Assembly (NCBI RefSeq): GCF_000971115.1
Contig: NZ_BBLV01000008.1
Span: forward strand, 62,001-126,000
Length of the DNA stretch: 64,000 nt
Source: Demequina gelatinilytica
Lineage (GTDB): Bacteria; Actinomycetota; Actinomycetes; Actinomycetales; Demequinaceae
Reading direction: 5' to 3'
The notes beneath the pieces were generated by a model. It was not told the DNA's origin. It did not search any database and worked only from the letters and a program-made list of their open reading frames with translations. Numbering within the stretch: position 1 is the stretch's first letter; each line of letters begins with the position of its first letter. The position numbers and the translations under genes are program-made. Positions 24,592 to 33,226 of this stretch are shown here, in pieces.

Positions 24592-27500
24592 GTGGCTCGT
24601 CCACAACCGCATCGGCGCATCGTCGCCGGCGCCACCTGCCTCGCCGGCATCGCCGGCATCGCCTTCACCGGATCGGCCGCCTCGGCGAACACCGGCGACC
24701 CTGCCCCCACGTTCACCGACGTGACGGTGCACGACCCGTCGATCGTCACCTCAGGGGACGACATCTGGGTCTTCGGATCGCACGGCGCCTCGGCGTACAC
24801 GACCGACCTCATGAACTGGACCCAGAACTCGGTCGACCTGAGCCAGGACGCGGACAACCCGCTGTTCGAGGACATCTACACCGAGCTCGCGGAGACCTTC
24901 GCGTGGGCCGAGACCTCCACCCTGTGGGCCTCGGACGTCATCCAGCTCGCCGACGGCAGGTACTACCTCTACTACAACGCCTGCGAGGGGAGCTCGCCGC
25001 GCTCGGCCATGGGGCTCGCGGTATCCGACTCGGTCGACGGCCCGTACACCAACGTCGAGGTCTTCCTGAAGTCCGGGTGGACCGACGAGGAGAAGGCCGA
25101 GCTGGGCATCACCTACGACGCGACCCAGGAGCCCAACGCCGTCGATCCCGACGCGTTCTACGACGCCGACGGCAACCTCTGGCTGGTCTACGGCTCGTAC
25201 TCCGGCGGCATCTTCATCCTCGAGCTCGATCCGGAGACGGGCCTGCCCCTCGCCGACCAGGGCTGGGGCACGCACCTGCTCGGCGGCAACCACGCCCGCA
25301 TCGAGGGCGCGACCATCCGCTACGACGAGGAGACGGGCTACTACTACCTCTTCACGTCGTTCGGCGGCCTCGGCGCCGACGGCGGCTACGAGGTCCGCGT
25401 CTCGCGCTCGGCGAGCCCCGACGGCCCGTACGTCGACGCCGAGGGCAACCTCATGGCGGAGGCGAAGGGCGCCGAGGGCACCCTGTTCGACGACGTCTCG
25501 ATCGCGGACTTCGGCACGCAGCTCCTCGACGGCCACCTGTGGGAGCGCGAGGTCGGCGACCCGGGCACCGGCGACGGCACCGGCTACGTCTCCCCCGGCC
25601 ACAACTCCTGGTACGACGACCCGGACACGGGCGAGTCCTTCCTGGTCTTCCACTCCCGCTTCCCGAGCACGGGTGAGACCCACCACGTCCGCGTGCAGCA
25701 GATGTACATGAACGAGGACGGCTGGCCCGTGCTCGCCCCGTTCCGCTACGCGGGGGAGACGCTCGAGCCCGTCGCGGCCGAGGACCTCGAGGGCGAGTGG
25801 CAGGTCATCCTGTCGGACGACACCATCGAGGCGGACGTCAACACGCCCGTCGCCGTCACGCTCGCATCCGACGGCTCCGTCTCGGGCGCCCTCACGGGCA
25901 CCTGGGAGCTGGCGGGCGACAACGACGTCACCCTCTCCACCGGCGCCGGCGACTTCGTCGGCCTCGCCGCCCCCGCATGGGACCCCGACCGCGAGCAGTG
26001 GGAGACCACGCTCACCGCGACGGTCGCGACGGGCGAGACCCTGTGGGCGCGCCCCGCGCTCGACATCGCGGGCGCCGACGCGGTGGCGGCAGTCGTCGCC
26101 GACCTCGACCTCGGGGACACCTCGGCCGTGGTGTCGCGCCTCACGCTGCCCACCACGGGCACCGGCGGCACCACCATCACCTGGTCCTCCACGGACGAGG
26201 CGCACCTCGCCGCCGACGGCACGGTCACGCGTCCCGGCGCGGGCGAGGACGATGCGACGGTCACCCTGACGGCGGTGGTCACGAACGGCGAGGCCTCCCA
26301 GACGCTCACGTTCACCGTGGTGGTCCTGGCACGCCCGGACGCCCTCCCCCTCGCCACATGGTCGTTCGAGGACTCCCTCGACGACAACGACGGCGCGTTC
26401 GCGACCCCCACCGTCACGGGCAGCCTCATCGGCACCACGGGCGGCTCCGTCAGCTACGTCCCCGACGGCGTGGAGGGCTCCGCGCTCCACCTCGACGGCG
26501 CGTCTGGCGTGGAGCTCGGAAGCGGCCTCATCCAGGGCGACACCTACTCGGTGTCGATGTGGCTGCGCCCCGAGGCGCTCACCTCCTTCACGACCGCGTT
26601 CTTCGCCGCCAGCTCGGGCACGGAGTTCCTGTCCGTGGTGCCGCTGGGCTGGAACGGCGGGACCATGCTGTGGTCGAACGACAACGGCAGCTGGTACGAC
26701 GGCGTCACCGACCAGCTGATCCCCGTCGACGAATGGACGCATGTCGCGTTCACCGTCGACGAGGGCACCGTGACCCTGTACGTGGACGGTGAGGATGTCG
26801 GCGCCAACACGGCGTTCAACGACGTCCTCACCAGCCCTTCGGCCGTCTTCACGCTCGGCGTGAACTGGTGGGACACCCCGTACCAGGGCGACATCGACCA
26901 GCTCGCGATGTGGACCTCGGTGCTCACCGCGGAGCAGGTCGCGGACCTCGAGGACCCGCTCGCGGCAGGCACGGTCGAGGTGACCGGCACGGCGCAGGTC
27001 GGGCAGACGCTCACGGCGTCCACGGCGGGCTGGCGCGAAGGCGCGAGCCTCTCGTACCAGTGGCTGGTGGACGGCGTGGCCGTCGACGGCGCCACGGACG
27101 CGACGTTCGTCCCCTCGCTGGCCGGACAGCCCGTGTCGGTCGCCGTCACGGCGTCCATGGCCGGCCACGCGTCGGCCACCGCCACGTCCGACGAGGTCGA
27201 GGTCGTCCCGGGAGTCCTCGAGGCGGGCACGGTCGAGATCACCGGCACGGCGAAGGTCGGCTCCCGGCTGACCGCCGCGACGGCCGACTGGCCCGAGAAC
27301 GCGACGCTGTCGTACCAGTGGCGCATCGCCGGCAAGGCGGTCGAGGGGGCCACCGACCCGTCGTGGAGGCCCACCGCCGCCGCGCTGGGACAGAAGGTCT
27401 CGGTCAAGGTGACGGCGACGCTGGACGGCTTCACGTCGGCATCGAAGGCGTCCAAGGGCGTCGTGGTCTCGGCGGGCACCATGACCGCCGGCACCGTCGA

Positions 27501-27741
27501 GGTGGTGCGCGCACCCATCGTGGGCAGGACGGTCGCCGCGGCGACCGCCGGCTGGCCCAAGGGCGCGGCCAAGTCCTACGAGTGGCGCGTGGGAGGCGAG
27601 GTCGTCAAGGGTGCGACCGGCAGGACCCTCACGGTCACCAAGGCCATGACGGGAAAGCGCATCTGGGTCAAGGTCACCGCGACCAAGGACGGCTACGCCG
27701 CGGTGTCGAGGAGGTCGGCGAAGTCCGCCCCCGTCCAGTAG
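24592..27741 (+). CDS. Secreted GH43 endo-alpha-1,5-L-arabinanase with Ig repeats
   Basis: 1049 residues, the longest of the three GH43 paralogues. Signal peptide (about 1-35), then the propeller with VHDPSIV (near 45), AVDPDAFYD (near 184), ARIEGATIRY (near 236; the Pro of the other copies is changed but the Glu is kept) and SPGHNSW (near 334). A GH43 C-terminal beta domain (about 380-490), an atrophied Ig domain (about 495-580) and a LamG domain (about 585-785) follow. Three tandem Ig-like repeats of about 85 residues end the protein, each with a G-x-x-L-x-A-x-T-A-x-W and Y-x-W core. They may bind the wall or polysaccharide. GTG at 24592 follows CAGGAGAT and aligns with the paralogues. Confidence 0.88.
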   Translation: MARPQPHRRIVAGATCLAGIAGIAFTGSAASANTGDPAPTFTDVTVHDPSIVTSGDDIWVFGSHGASAYTTDLMNWTQNSVDLSQDADNPLFEDIYTELAETFAWAETSTLWASDVIQLADGRYYLYYNACEGSSPRSAMGLAVSDSVDGPYTNVEVFLKSGWTDEEKAELGITYDATQEPNAVDPDAFYDADGNLWLVYGSYSGGIFILELDPETGLPLADQGWGTHLLGGNHARIEGATIRYDEETGYYYLFTSFGGLGADGGYEVRVSRSASPDGPYVDAEGNLMAEAKGAEGTLFDDVSIADFGTQLLDGHLWEREVGDPGTGDGTGYVSPGHNSWYDDPDTGESFLVFHSRFPSTGETHHVRVQQMYMNEDGWPVLAPFRYAGETLEPVAAEDLEGEWQVILSDDTIEADVNTPVAVTLASDGSVSGALTGTWELAGDNDVTLSTGAGDFVGLAAPAWDPDREQWETTLTATVATGETLWARPALDIAGADAVAAVVADLDLGDTSAVVSRLTLPTTGTGGTTITWSSTDEAHLAADGTVTRPGAGEDDATVTLTAVVTNGEASQTLTFTVVVLARPDALPLATWSFEDSLDDNDGAFATPTVTGSLIGTTGGSVSYVPDGVEGSALHLDGASGVELGSGLIQGDTYSVSMWLRPEALTSFTTAFFAASSGTEFLSVVPLGWNGGTMLWSNDNGSWYDGVTDQLIPVDEWTHVAFTVDEGTVTLYVDGEDVGANTAFNDVLTSPSAVFTLGVNWWDTPYQGDIDQLAMWTSVLTAEQVADLEDPLAAGTVEVTGTAQVGQTLTASTAGWREGASLSYQWLVDGVAVDGATDATFVPSLAGQPVSVAVTASMAGHASATATSDEVEVVPGVLEAGTVEITGTAKVGSRLTAATADWPENATLSYQWRIAGKAVEGATDPSWRPTAAALGQKVSVKVTATLDGFTSASKASKGVVVSAGTMTAGTVEVVRAPIVGRTVAAATAGWPKGAAKSYEWRVGGEVVKGATGRTLTVTKAMTGKRIWVKVTATKDGYAAVSRRSAKSAPVQ

Positions 27742-27754
27742 CACCATGGGAGCG

Positions 27755-27790
27755 CCGGGGGCCCCGCATCGCACGATGCGGGGCCCCCGG
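27755..27790. terminator. Bidirectional hairpin terminator
   Basis: 16-bp stem CCGGGGGCCCCGCATC / GATGCGGGGCCCCCGG with a 4-nt loop, between the convergent GH43 gene (stop at 27741) and the GntR gene (stop at 27796). Confidence 0.75.
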
Positions 27791-27795
27791 TCCTG

Positions 27796-28152
27796 TCAAG
27801 CCTCCTCCGCGGCCGTCCTCACGAGCGCGGCGAGCGCATCGGCACCCACCCCGAGCGTGCGGGCGCGCGCGACGAGCGCCGCCGCCTCCGCACGCAGCTC
27901 CGCGAAGGCGTCGGCCCGCGCGGAGACCACCGCGCCCCGGCCGCGGCGCATCTCCACCAGGCCCTCGTCGCGCAGCAGCTGATAGGCCTTGAGCACCGTG
28001 TGGAGGTTGACGTCGAGCGCCTCGGCGACGTCCCGGGCGGACGGCAGCCGCTCGCCCGCGGCGAGCCTGCCCGCAGCCACCTCGCGACGCACCGAGCCCG
28101 CGATCTGGTCGTAGAGCGCGGCGCTCGAGTCGGGATCAATCCTGAGCAGCAT
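27796..28152 (-). CDS. GntR-family regulator, short YtrA-like type
   Basis: 118 residues. A GntR winged helix-turn-helix (IDPDSSAALYDQIAGSVRRE through LPSARDVAEALDVNLHTVLKAY and the wing GLVEMRRGRGAVV) is followed by only about 45 residues, too short for a ligand domain. This is the YtrA-like architecture, which often controls neighbouring membrane proteins. Its start lies inside the end of the DUF1648 gene (17-bp overlap), so the two are one transcript. The probable operator is the GTTATAG-N5-CTATAAC repeat ahead of the first gene. Inducer unknown. Confidence 0.87.
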   Translation of the reverse strand: MLLRIDPDSSAALYDQIAGSVRREVAAGRLAAGERLPSARDVAEALDVNLHTVLKAYQLLRDEGLVEMRRGRGAVVSARADAFAELRAEAAALVARARTLGVGADALAALVRTAAEEA

Positions 28153-29134
28153 GAGCGTCCTCCGCGACGGCGGCGAGCACGCTGGCGGCGGTGGCGGCGT
28201 CGTCGAGCGTGACCACGAAGCGCCGGCCCGAGCCGCGCGTCACCTCGAGCGCGGACCCCGATCGCAACACCACCGCCGTCGCCCCCGGGATGTGGCGGAT
28301 GCCGTACCCGCCGAACTGCGACAGCCCCGAGACCTCGATCGCCGAGGCCGACGCCACGTCCTCCGCCGGCACGCGCATCCGCACGAGCCGCGCGGCGGAC
28401 CGTACGGTCAGCCCGGAGGCATCGACGCGCACGTGGAAGACCGTGAGCGACGCCGCGAGCACGGCGAGCAGCAGCGCCACGCACGTCACGACGATCGCGA
28501 CCGCCGTGTCGCCCACCACCCAGTTCGCCAGCGCCGCCAGCGTCGCCACGGCGACACCACCGATGATCGCGGCAAGCGCGGCGGGCCGCATCTCCGAGCG
28601 CCCCACCCACACGGCGCGCTCCCCCGGCGCGAGCGCGAGGGGCCGCGCGGGTGCGGCGGCCGGTGCCGTGGCCTCGTGCCGCGGCTGCACCAGCCAACCC
28701 GTGGCACCCGCGACGAGCGCCGCGCCCAGCCCCCAGGCGAGGACCGGGAGGATCGACGGCGCATCGGCCGCGTCCGGGAGCCCTCGCTGCATCGCGATCG
28801 AGCCCACCATGAGCACGCCCATGAGAGTCGAGAGGCCCAGCGCCACCGAGGGCAGGAGGCGGAGCACGAAGCCACGCTCCCCGCGGCGGATCGATCCGAG
28901 CACCGACACCCCGAGCGCGATCGGCAGCGCTCCGCCGACCGCTCCCGTCATCACCAGCACAAGCTCCGGCGAGGAGAAGCCGTCGGGTCCGCTGCCGCTC
29001 CAGTGGGTCGCCACCGGATCGGGCAGGTCGCCGATCATCGCCACGATCGCCGCGAGCGCACCCACCGACAGGACGGCGGGCGCGACGACGCCGACCGCCG
29101 CCGCCCTGCCGTACGCGCCATCCTTCTCCGCCAT
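28136..29134 (-). CDS. DUF1648-domain membrane protein
   Basis: 332 residues with about six hydrophobic segments. The N-terminal DUF1648 motif is recognisable: after the first helix comes DLPDPVATHWSGSGPDGFSS, the extracytoplasmic signature of this family. The C-terminal part (from about residue 205) contains a two-helix unit and a soluble PH-like beta-rich stretch (VRVDASGLTVRSAARLVRM). The biochemical role of the family is not established. It is co-transcribed with the downstream GntR gene. The ATG at 29134 has a GAGGAG site at proper spacing; a GTG at 29137 is too close to it. Confidence 0.8.
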   Translation of the reverse strand: MAEKDGAYGRAAAVGVVAPAVLSVGALAAIVAMIGDLPDPVATHWSGSGPDGFSSPELVLVMTGAVGGALPIALGVSVLGSIRRGERGFVLRLLPSVALGLSTLMGVLMVGSIAMQRGLPDAADAPSILPVLAWGLGAALVAGATGWLVQPRHEATAPAAAPARPLALAPGERAVWVGRSEMRPAALAAIIGGVAVATLAALANWVVGDTAVAIVVTCVALLLAVLAASLTVFHVRVDASGLTVRSAARLVRMRVPAEDVASASAIEVSGLSQFGGYGIRHIPGATAVVLRSGSALEVTRGSGRRFVVTLDDAATAASVLAAVAEDAHAAQD

Positions 29135-29152
29135 CACCGCTCCTCATTAGTT

Positions 29153-29171
29153 GTTATAGAGGAACTATAAC
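29153..29171. promoter_or_regulatory. GntR-type operator upstream of the DUF1648-GntR pair
   Basis: GTTATAG-N5-CTATAAC, a perfect 7-bp inverted repeat in an unusually AT-rich patch, 18 bp ahead of the DUF1648 start. Fits autoregulation by the GntR protein. Confidence 0.65.
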
Positions 29172-29224
29172 ACTTACGAGTCACGTCGGCGCGGCCCCCG
29201 GGCCATCATCCCGGTCGGGAAACA

Positions 29225-29254
29225 CGAAAGGCCGCCCCGAAGGGCGGCCTTTCG
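29225..29254 (-). terminator. Terminator of tRNA-Ala
   Basis: 13-bp perfect stem CGAAAGGCCGCCC / GGGCGGCCTTTCG with a 4-nt CGAA loop, 25 bp beyond the tRNA 3' end, with TTTCGTGTTT following in the minus direction. Confidence 0.75.
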
Positions 29255-29278
29255 ATCAAGTGCTGTCTCAACACTTCG

Positions 29279-29351
29279 TGGAGCTGAGGGGACTCGAACC
29301 CCTGACCCCCTGCATGCCATGCAGGTGCGCTACCAGCTGCGCCACAGCCCC
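29279..29351 (-). tRNA. tRNA-Ala (anticodon GGC)
   Basis: A 73-nt cloverleaf on the minus strand: acceptor GGGGCTG/CAGCTCC with one G-U pair, D-arm GCGC/GCGC, anticodon stem CCTGC/GCAGG around loop ATGGCAT (anticodon GGC, reading GCC), T-arm AGGGG/CCCCT with TTCGAGT, discriminator A. CCA is not encoded. It lies just 3' of the histidine-phosphatase gene pair with its own promoter and terminator. Confidence 0.97.
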
Positions 29352-29387
29352 GTCATCCTTGCGGATTCCGTGCTCCTGAGAGCAAGA

Positions 29388-29414
29388 AAGATATTAGCCC
29401 AGATTCTGCGTCAA
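29388..29414 (-). promoter_or_regulatory. Probable tRNA-Ala promoter
   Basis: -35 TTGACG (complement of 29409-29414) and -10 TATCTT (complement of 29388-29393), spacer 15 bp, so slightly short. It lies 37 bp upstream of the mature tRNA. Confidence 0.5.
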
Positions 29415-29417
29415 GTG

Positions 29418-30047
29418 TTAATCGGCCTCAGGCAGGCGTTCTGCCAGGGACGATGCTGCGGAGTGGCCGTAGCGGACCATGGACCATCGGCCGGGACCGC
29501 CCTCGAGCACATTCCAGTGCGCGTGCGGCAGCTTGCCGAGCACCTGGGAATGCACGTCGAGGCCGAGCAGCGCGAGCGAGCCGAGCATGATCGCCGAGCC
29601 GTGGCTCACCACGACCGCCATGCGCGCACCCTCGCACGCCGCGATGAGGCCCTCCGCCACCCGCTCCGCGACCTCGGCGGCTCCGCCCCAGCCCTCGATG
29701 TCCGGGTCGAGCCCTCGCATGCGCCGCTCATAGCCCTCGGGCCACCGTGCACGCACCTCGTCCCAGGTGAGGCCCTCCCACGCGCCGTAGGAGCGCTGCG
29801 TGAGGCGCGCGTCGGGCTTCGCGGGCACCCCCGTGACCGCGGACAGCTCCGCCGCGGTGTCAGCCGCGCGCAGCAAGGGCGAGCACACGATGCGGTCGGG
29901 GATCCCGTACTCGCGCGCGAGCGCCTGAGCGGCGGCCCTGGCATCGGCGCGGCCCTCGTCCCCGAGAGGCACGTCGAGCGACCCCTGGAGGCGGCCCTCG
30001 GCGTTGAAGCCGGTACGGCCGTGGCGCATGAGCACGAGGACGGTCAC
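29418..30047 (-). CDS. Histidine phosphatase family protein (second of a tandem pair)
   Basis: 209 residues. The RHG motif (LMRHGRTGFNAEGRLQG, residues 7-23) carries the phospho-accepting His; the second His is in VVVSHGSAIM (near 150), and the Arg/Glu residues in VCSPLLRAADTA and SYGAWEGLTW complete the phosphate pocket. It is a cytoplasmic phosphomonoesterase of the phosphoglycerate mutase superfamily. GTG at 30047 overlaps the upstream phosphatase stop by 4 bp (GTGA), so the pair is translationally coupled. It is a paralogue of that upstream gene and the last gene of the nadD-rsfS operon. Substrate unknown. Confidence 0.88.
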   Translation of the reverse strand: MTVLVLMRHGRTGFNAEGRLQGSLDVPLGDEGRADARAAAQALAREYGIPDRIVCSPLLRAADTAAELSAVTGVPAKPDARLTQRSYGAWEGLTWDEVRARWPEGYERRMRGLDPDIEGWGGAAEVAERVAEGLIAACEGARMAVVVSHGSAIMLGSLALLGLDVHSQVLGKLPHAHWNVLEGGPGRWSMVRYGHSAASSLAERLPEAD

Positions 30048-30664
30048 AGCGACCTCCCCGGTGCGGGCGCACCCACGTTGTGCGCCTCGAGGGACCATCC
30101 GCCGGCGGCGGCGGGGACCAGCCGCGACCATGCCGCGTTGTGAAGGCTGCCGAGCGTGCGCCCCTCGAAGGGCAACCCGAGCAGCGCGAGGAGCAGCATG
30201 CGTCCCGAGGAGCCGTGCGCGACCAGGACAAGGTCCCCCGCCACGCTCGCGGTCCAGTCGTCGACCGCGGCGACCATGCGCGCCGCCACCTCGGCGTGGC
30301 TCTCGTACCCGTCGAAATCCGGCTCGAAGCCGGCGCGCCAGGCCGCGTCCTCGTCGGGGTAGCGCTCGGCGCGCTCGTGCCCCAGGAGGCCCTCCCACGG
30401 TCCGTAGCGCCGTTCTGCGAGACGCGCGTCCCGGTGAAGCGCGACCGGGCGGTCACCCACGATGATCCGTGCGGTCTCCGCCGCGCGGTCGAGGTGCGAG
30501 GACACGACCACGGCATCGTCGGCGAGCTCCGGCCACAGGGATGATGCGGCGGCGTGCGCCTGCGCGCGGCCCGTCGAGTTGAGCGGGATGTCCGTGGACC
30601 CCTGGAGCCTGCCCTCGCGGTTCCAGTCGGTCTGGCCGTGGCGGACCAGGAACAGCCGCGTCAC
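30044..30664 (-). CDS. Histidine phosphatase, positional counterpart of mycobacterial GpgP
   Basis: 206 residues. LVRHGQTDWNREGRLQG (residues 6-22) is the RHG motif; LVAHGSSGRMLLLALLG supplies the second His, and RRYGPWEGL the acid Glu. It directly follows rsfS and overlaps it by 4 bp (GTGA). In mycobacteria the gene after nadD-rsfS encodes glucosyl-3-phosphoglycerate phosphatase (GpgP), so synteny makes that a candidate function; broad-spectrum phosphatase activity is equally possible. Specificity is inferred from position only, and I withhold the symbol. Confidence 0.85.
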   Translation of the reverse strand: MTRLFLVRHGQTDWNREGRLQGSTDIPLNSTGRAQAHAAASSLWPELADDAVVVSSHLDRAAETARIIVGDRPVALHRDARLAERRYGPWEGLLGHERAERYPDEDAAWRAGFEPDFDGYESHAEVAARMVAAVDDWTASVAGDLVLVAHGSSGRMLLLALLGLPFEGRTLGSLHNAAWSRLVPAAAGGWSLEAHNVGAPAPGRSL

Positions 30665-31023
30665 TCCCCCAGCCCGAGGTCGATGACCGGGCAGTCCTTC
30701 CAGAGCCGCTCGAGCTCGTAGTACCCGCGCTCCTCGTCGTGCATGACATGCACGATCACGTCGTTGAAGTCGAGCAGCGCCCAGCGCCCTTCGCGGATGC
30801 CCTCGCGCCGCGCGGCCTTCGCGCCGAGCCCGTGCAGCGCCTCCTCGACGGCCTCGGCCACCGCGACCACCTGACGCTCGTTGGACGCCGATGCGATGAC
30901 GAACGCGTCCGCGAGCGGCAGATGCGCCGACACGTCGAGCGCGACGATGTCCTCGGCCTTCTTCGCGTCGGCGGCGTGCGCGGCGGCACGGACCAGCTCG
31001 AGCGCCCTCTCCGTGGCCGTCAT
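30661..31023 (-). CDS. rsfS: Ribosome silencing factor RsfS
   Basis: 120 residues, the normal family length. The DUF143 fold is recognisable from [34 protein letters not shown], the [28 protein letters not shown] core and the terminal CPVIDLGLG. It binds ribosomal protein L14 on the 50S subunit and blocks subunit joining under nutrient limitation. ATG at 31023 overlaps the upstream gene stop (ATGA); its own stop overlaps the histidine phosphatase start. This is its usual place near nadD. Confidence 0.95.
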   Translation of the reverse strand: MTATERALELVRAAAHAADAKKAEDIVALDVSAHLPLADAFVIASASNERQVVAVAEAVEEALHGLGAKAARREGIREGRWALLDFNDVIVHVMHDEERGYYELERLWKDCPVIDLGLGE

Positions 31024-32636
31024 CCGGCGTTCCCCGTGAGGTGCCACACGAGCACACCGAGCAGGAAGGCGACCGCACCGATCACCGCGAGGTGCGCCCA
31101 CGCGAAGTGGTGCGCCCCCTCCTCGGTGTCCTCGGGCATCGGACGGCGCAGGAACTCGGCCGCCGTGGTGTCCGTCTCGCGCGCGGCGTCGCCCACGTGG
31201 CCCGACGGCGCGGTGCCGGCGGAGGTCGCCGAACCCGCGTACCCGTGCATGATCTTGGTGAAGTCGGGGACCGGGATGTCCTCCGACGGCGCGTAGTCCG
31301 CGACCTCGCGGGGCTGCGCCTGAGCGAGCGGGTGCGAGTCCCACACCGTGGGAGCCGAGGCGGCGGCGGGGGCCACCGGGCGCAGGCCCGCCGGCACGAT
31401 GGCGGCTCCGCCGGTCGGGGTCGCCAGCGCGGGCTCCGGCTGAGCCTCGACGGGCGCAGCGGGCTGCTCGGGCGTGGTCGGTGCCGCGACGGTCTCGCCG
31501 TAGCCGGGGGTGATGTCCTCCTGCGCCGCGAGCGCGTAGACCTCGGCCGGGTCGAGCACCTCGGTGGCCTGCGTGTCCGGGCCCTGGGCGGGCGGCGCCC
31601 AGAACGGATCGAGGCCGGCGGGCTCCTCGGAGCGGGCCTCAGACTCAGTCTCGGGCTCGGGCTCGACCGCCTCGGTACCGGCGTCCTCGACCGGCTCCTC
31701 GACCGGCGCGTGCGCGGCCTCGGGCGCGGGCGCCTCGTCGGCAGCGTGCACCCGGTGGATCTGCTGGGTCGCGTTGATCCCGGCCATCGCCTGCGCGGTC
31801 AGCCTGCGGATCTCCGCGGCCGGGTCCTCCTCCGGCTCCGCAGGGGCGGCCGCCGACTCGCCGCCGTGCGGCTCGTCCTCGCGGGCCTCGTCCTCGAGAG
31901 GCTCGGCGGAGGGCTCCTCCGTGAAGGTCTCCGCCTCGCCCTGCTGACGCTCCTCGAGGCGTCGCGCCTGGAGCGAGCCGGGCGGGAACAGGTGGCGGTA
32001 CTCCTCCGGGATCGCGTCGATCGCGCCGCTGGGGAGCGGCTCCTCCAACGGCGCGGGCTGAGCCGCCTCATCGTCGACAGGCGCCTGCTCCTGCGCCGCG
32101 GCGACCTCGGCAGCGAAGCCCTCCCACGGGGCCGCGAGCTGCACTGGCTCAGGCTCGGGCTCGGACTCGGGCTCCGGCTCGACGACAGCCTCGGGCTCCG
32201 GCTCGGGCTCCGGCTCCGGCTCGACGACAGCCTCCGGCTCCGGCTCGGGCTCGGGCTCGGGCTCGACGACAGCCTCCGGCTCGGGCTCGGCCTCGACGAC
32301 AGCCTCGGGCTCGACGACGGCCTCGGGCTCCGGCTCAGGTGCCGGCTCTGCCGCGCGGCGACGCGCGATGAGCTCCTGCGCGTCGAGCATCTCGGGTGTC
32401 ATCGCGGGCAGCTGGCCCGTCGCGATGAGCTCCTCCTCGCGCGTCCACGTCTCGAGAGGGCGCTGCGCGCGCTCGAGCTCGCGACGCTCCTTGCGCGTGA
32501 GCGGCGTGCCGTCCGGGTGCGTCTCCGGTCCGGCGACGTTGGTGGGGATGGGTGTGGTGGGCTGGTCCGGGGCGGCCTTCCTGGCCTCGACCTCGCGACG
32601 CTCTCTGCGCGACAAAGGCCTGCCCTGGTCAGTCAT
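31020..32636 (-). CDS. Glu/Pro-rich single-pass membrane protein of unknown function
   Basis: 538 residues. It opens with a basic segment ([14 protein letters not shown] and again [13 protein letters not shown]), passes through a long acidic region with imperfect [14 protein letters not shown] repeats (about residues 97-162) and further Ala/Glu/Pro disorder, and ends in one C-terminal membrane helix ([19 protein letters not shown]). The bulk is therefore probably a cytoplasmic, tail-anchored, disordered protein. No enzymatic domain is visible. The ATG at 32636 follows GGAGGA, lies 8 bp inside the end of nadD, and the stop overlaps rsfS, so it is embedded in a coupled operon. Function unknown. 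Confidence 0.8.
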   Translation of the reverse strand: MTDQGRPLSRRERREVEARKAAPDQPTTPIPTNVAGPETHPDGTPLTRKERRELERAQRPLETWTREEELIATGQLPAMTPEMLDAQELIARRRAAEPAPEPEPEAVVEPEAVVEAEPEPEAVVEPEPEPEPEPEAVVEPEPEPEPEPEAVVEPEPESEPEPEPVQLAAPWEGFAAEVAAAQEQAPVDDEAAQPAPLEEPLPSGAIDAIPEEYRHLFPPGSLQARRLEERQQGEAETFTEEPSAEPLEDEAREDEPHGGESAAAPAEPEEDPAAEIRRLTAQAMAGINATQQIHRVHAADEAPAPEAAHAPVEEPVEDAGTEAVEPEPETESEARSEEPAGLDPFWAPPAQGPDTQATEVLDPAEVYALAAQEDITPGYGETVAAPTTPEQPAAPVEAQPEPALATPTGGAAIVPAGLRPVAPAAASAPTVWDSHPLAQAQPREVADYAPSEDIPVPDFTKIMHGYAGSATSAGTAPSGHVGDAARETDTTAAEFLRRPMPEDTEEGAHHFAWAHLAVIGAVAFLLGVLVWHLTGNAG

Positions 32637-33225
32637 CAAGTCCTCCGTAGTAGAGCCCGTTCTCGGCGATGTAGTCGGCCACGGATCGGGGTACAAGGTA
32701 GCGGATCGGCAACCCGGCCCTCACCCGGCGACGCACATCGGTAGACGATATCGCCAGGGCGGGAGCCTCCACCAGGATATGCGGCGTGTCGCCCTCAGCC
32801 AAAGAGTGACCTGGACGTGTCACGCCCACGAAGGTGGCCAGCTCGAGGAGCCGTTCCGGCTCCCTCCACTCCGGCAGCCTGGCGATCGCATCGGCCCCCG
32901 TGATGAAGAACAGCTCCGCATCGGGCCGCTGCTCCCGCAGGTCCGTCAGGGTGTCGACGGTGTAGGTCACCCCGCCGCGCTCGATGTCCACGGGCGACAC
33001 CGCGAAGCGGTCGTCCTCGGCGGCCGCGAGCTCGCACATCGCGAGCCGGTGCGCGGGCGTCTCGGTGTCGTACCCCTGCTTGAACGGCTGCGAGTGCGCC
33101 GGGGTCAGCAGGATCTGATCCAGGCCCAGCCGCGCGCACACCTCCGATGCCGCGGCGAGATGGCCGTGGTGGATCGGGTCGAACGTGCCGCCCAGCACGC
33201 CCACGCGAGCGAGGGGCGTGCTCAC
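32629..33225 (-). CDS. nadD: Nicotinate-nucleotide adenylyltransferase
   Basis: 198 residues. The nucleotidyltransferase motif [12 protein letters not shown] (residues 12-23) binds ATP phosphates, FFITGADAI marks the central strand, and [21 protein letters not shown] near the C-terminus is the second signature. NadD makes deamido-NAD from nicotinate mononucleotide and ATP, an essential step of NAD synthesis. Begins with GTG at 33225. It overlaps the E/P-rich membrane protein by 8 bp and follows a 48-codon gene by 1 bp. Confidence 0.95.
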   Translation of the reverse strand: MSTPLARVGVLGGTFDPIHHGHLAAASEVCARLGLDQILLTPAHSQPFKQGYDTETPAHRLAMCELAAAEDDRFAVSPVDIERGGVTYTVDTLTDLREQRPDAELFFITGADAIARLPEWREPERLLELATFVGVTRPGHSLAEGDTPHILVEAPALAISSTDVRRRVRAGLPIRYLVPRSVADYIAENGLYYGGLDD

Positions 33226-33226
33226 G

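Noticed and set aside
32150-32345. Short regularly repeated DNA resembling a small CRISPR or minisatellite
   Set aside because: It codes in frame for [12 protein letters not shown] repeats within a supported gene; there are no unique spacers of constant length.
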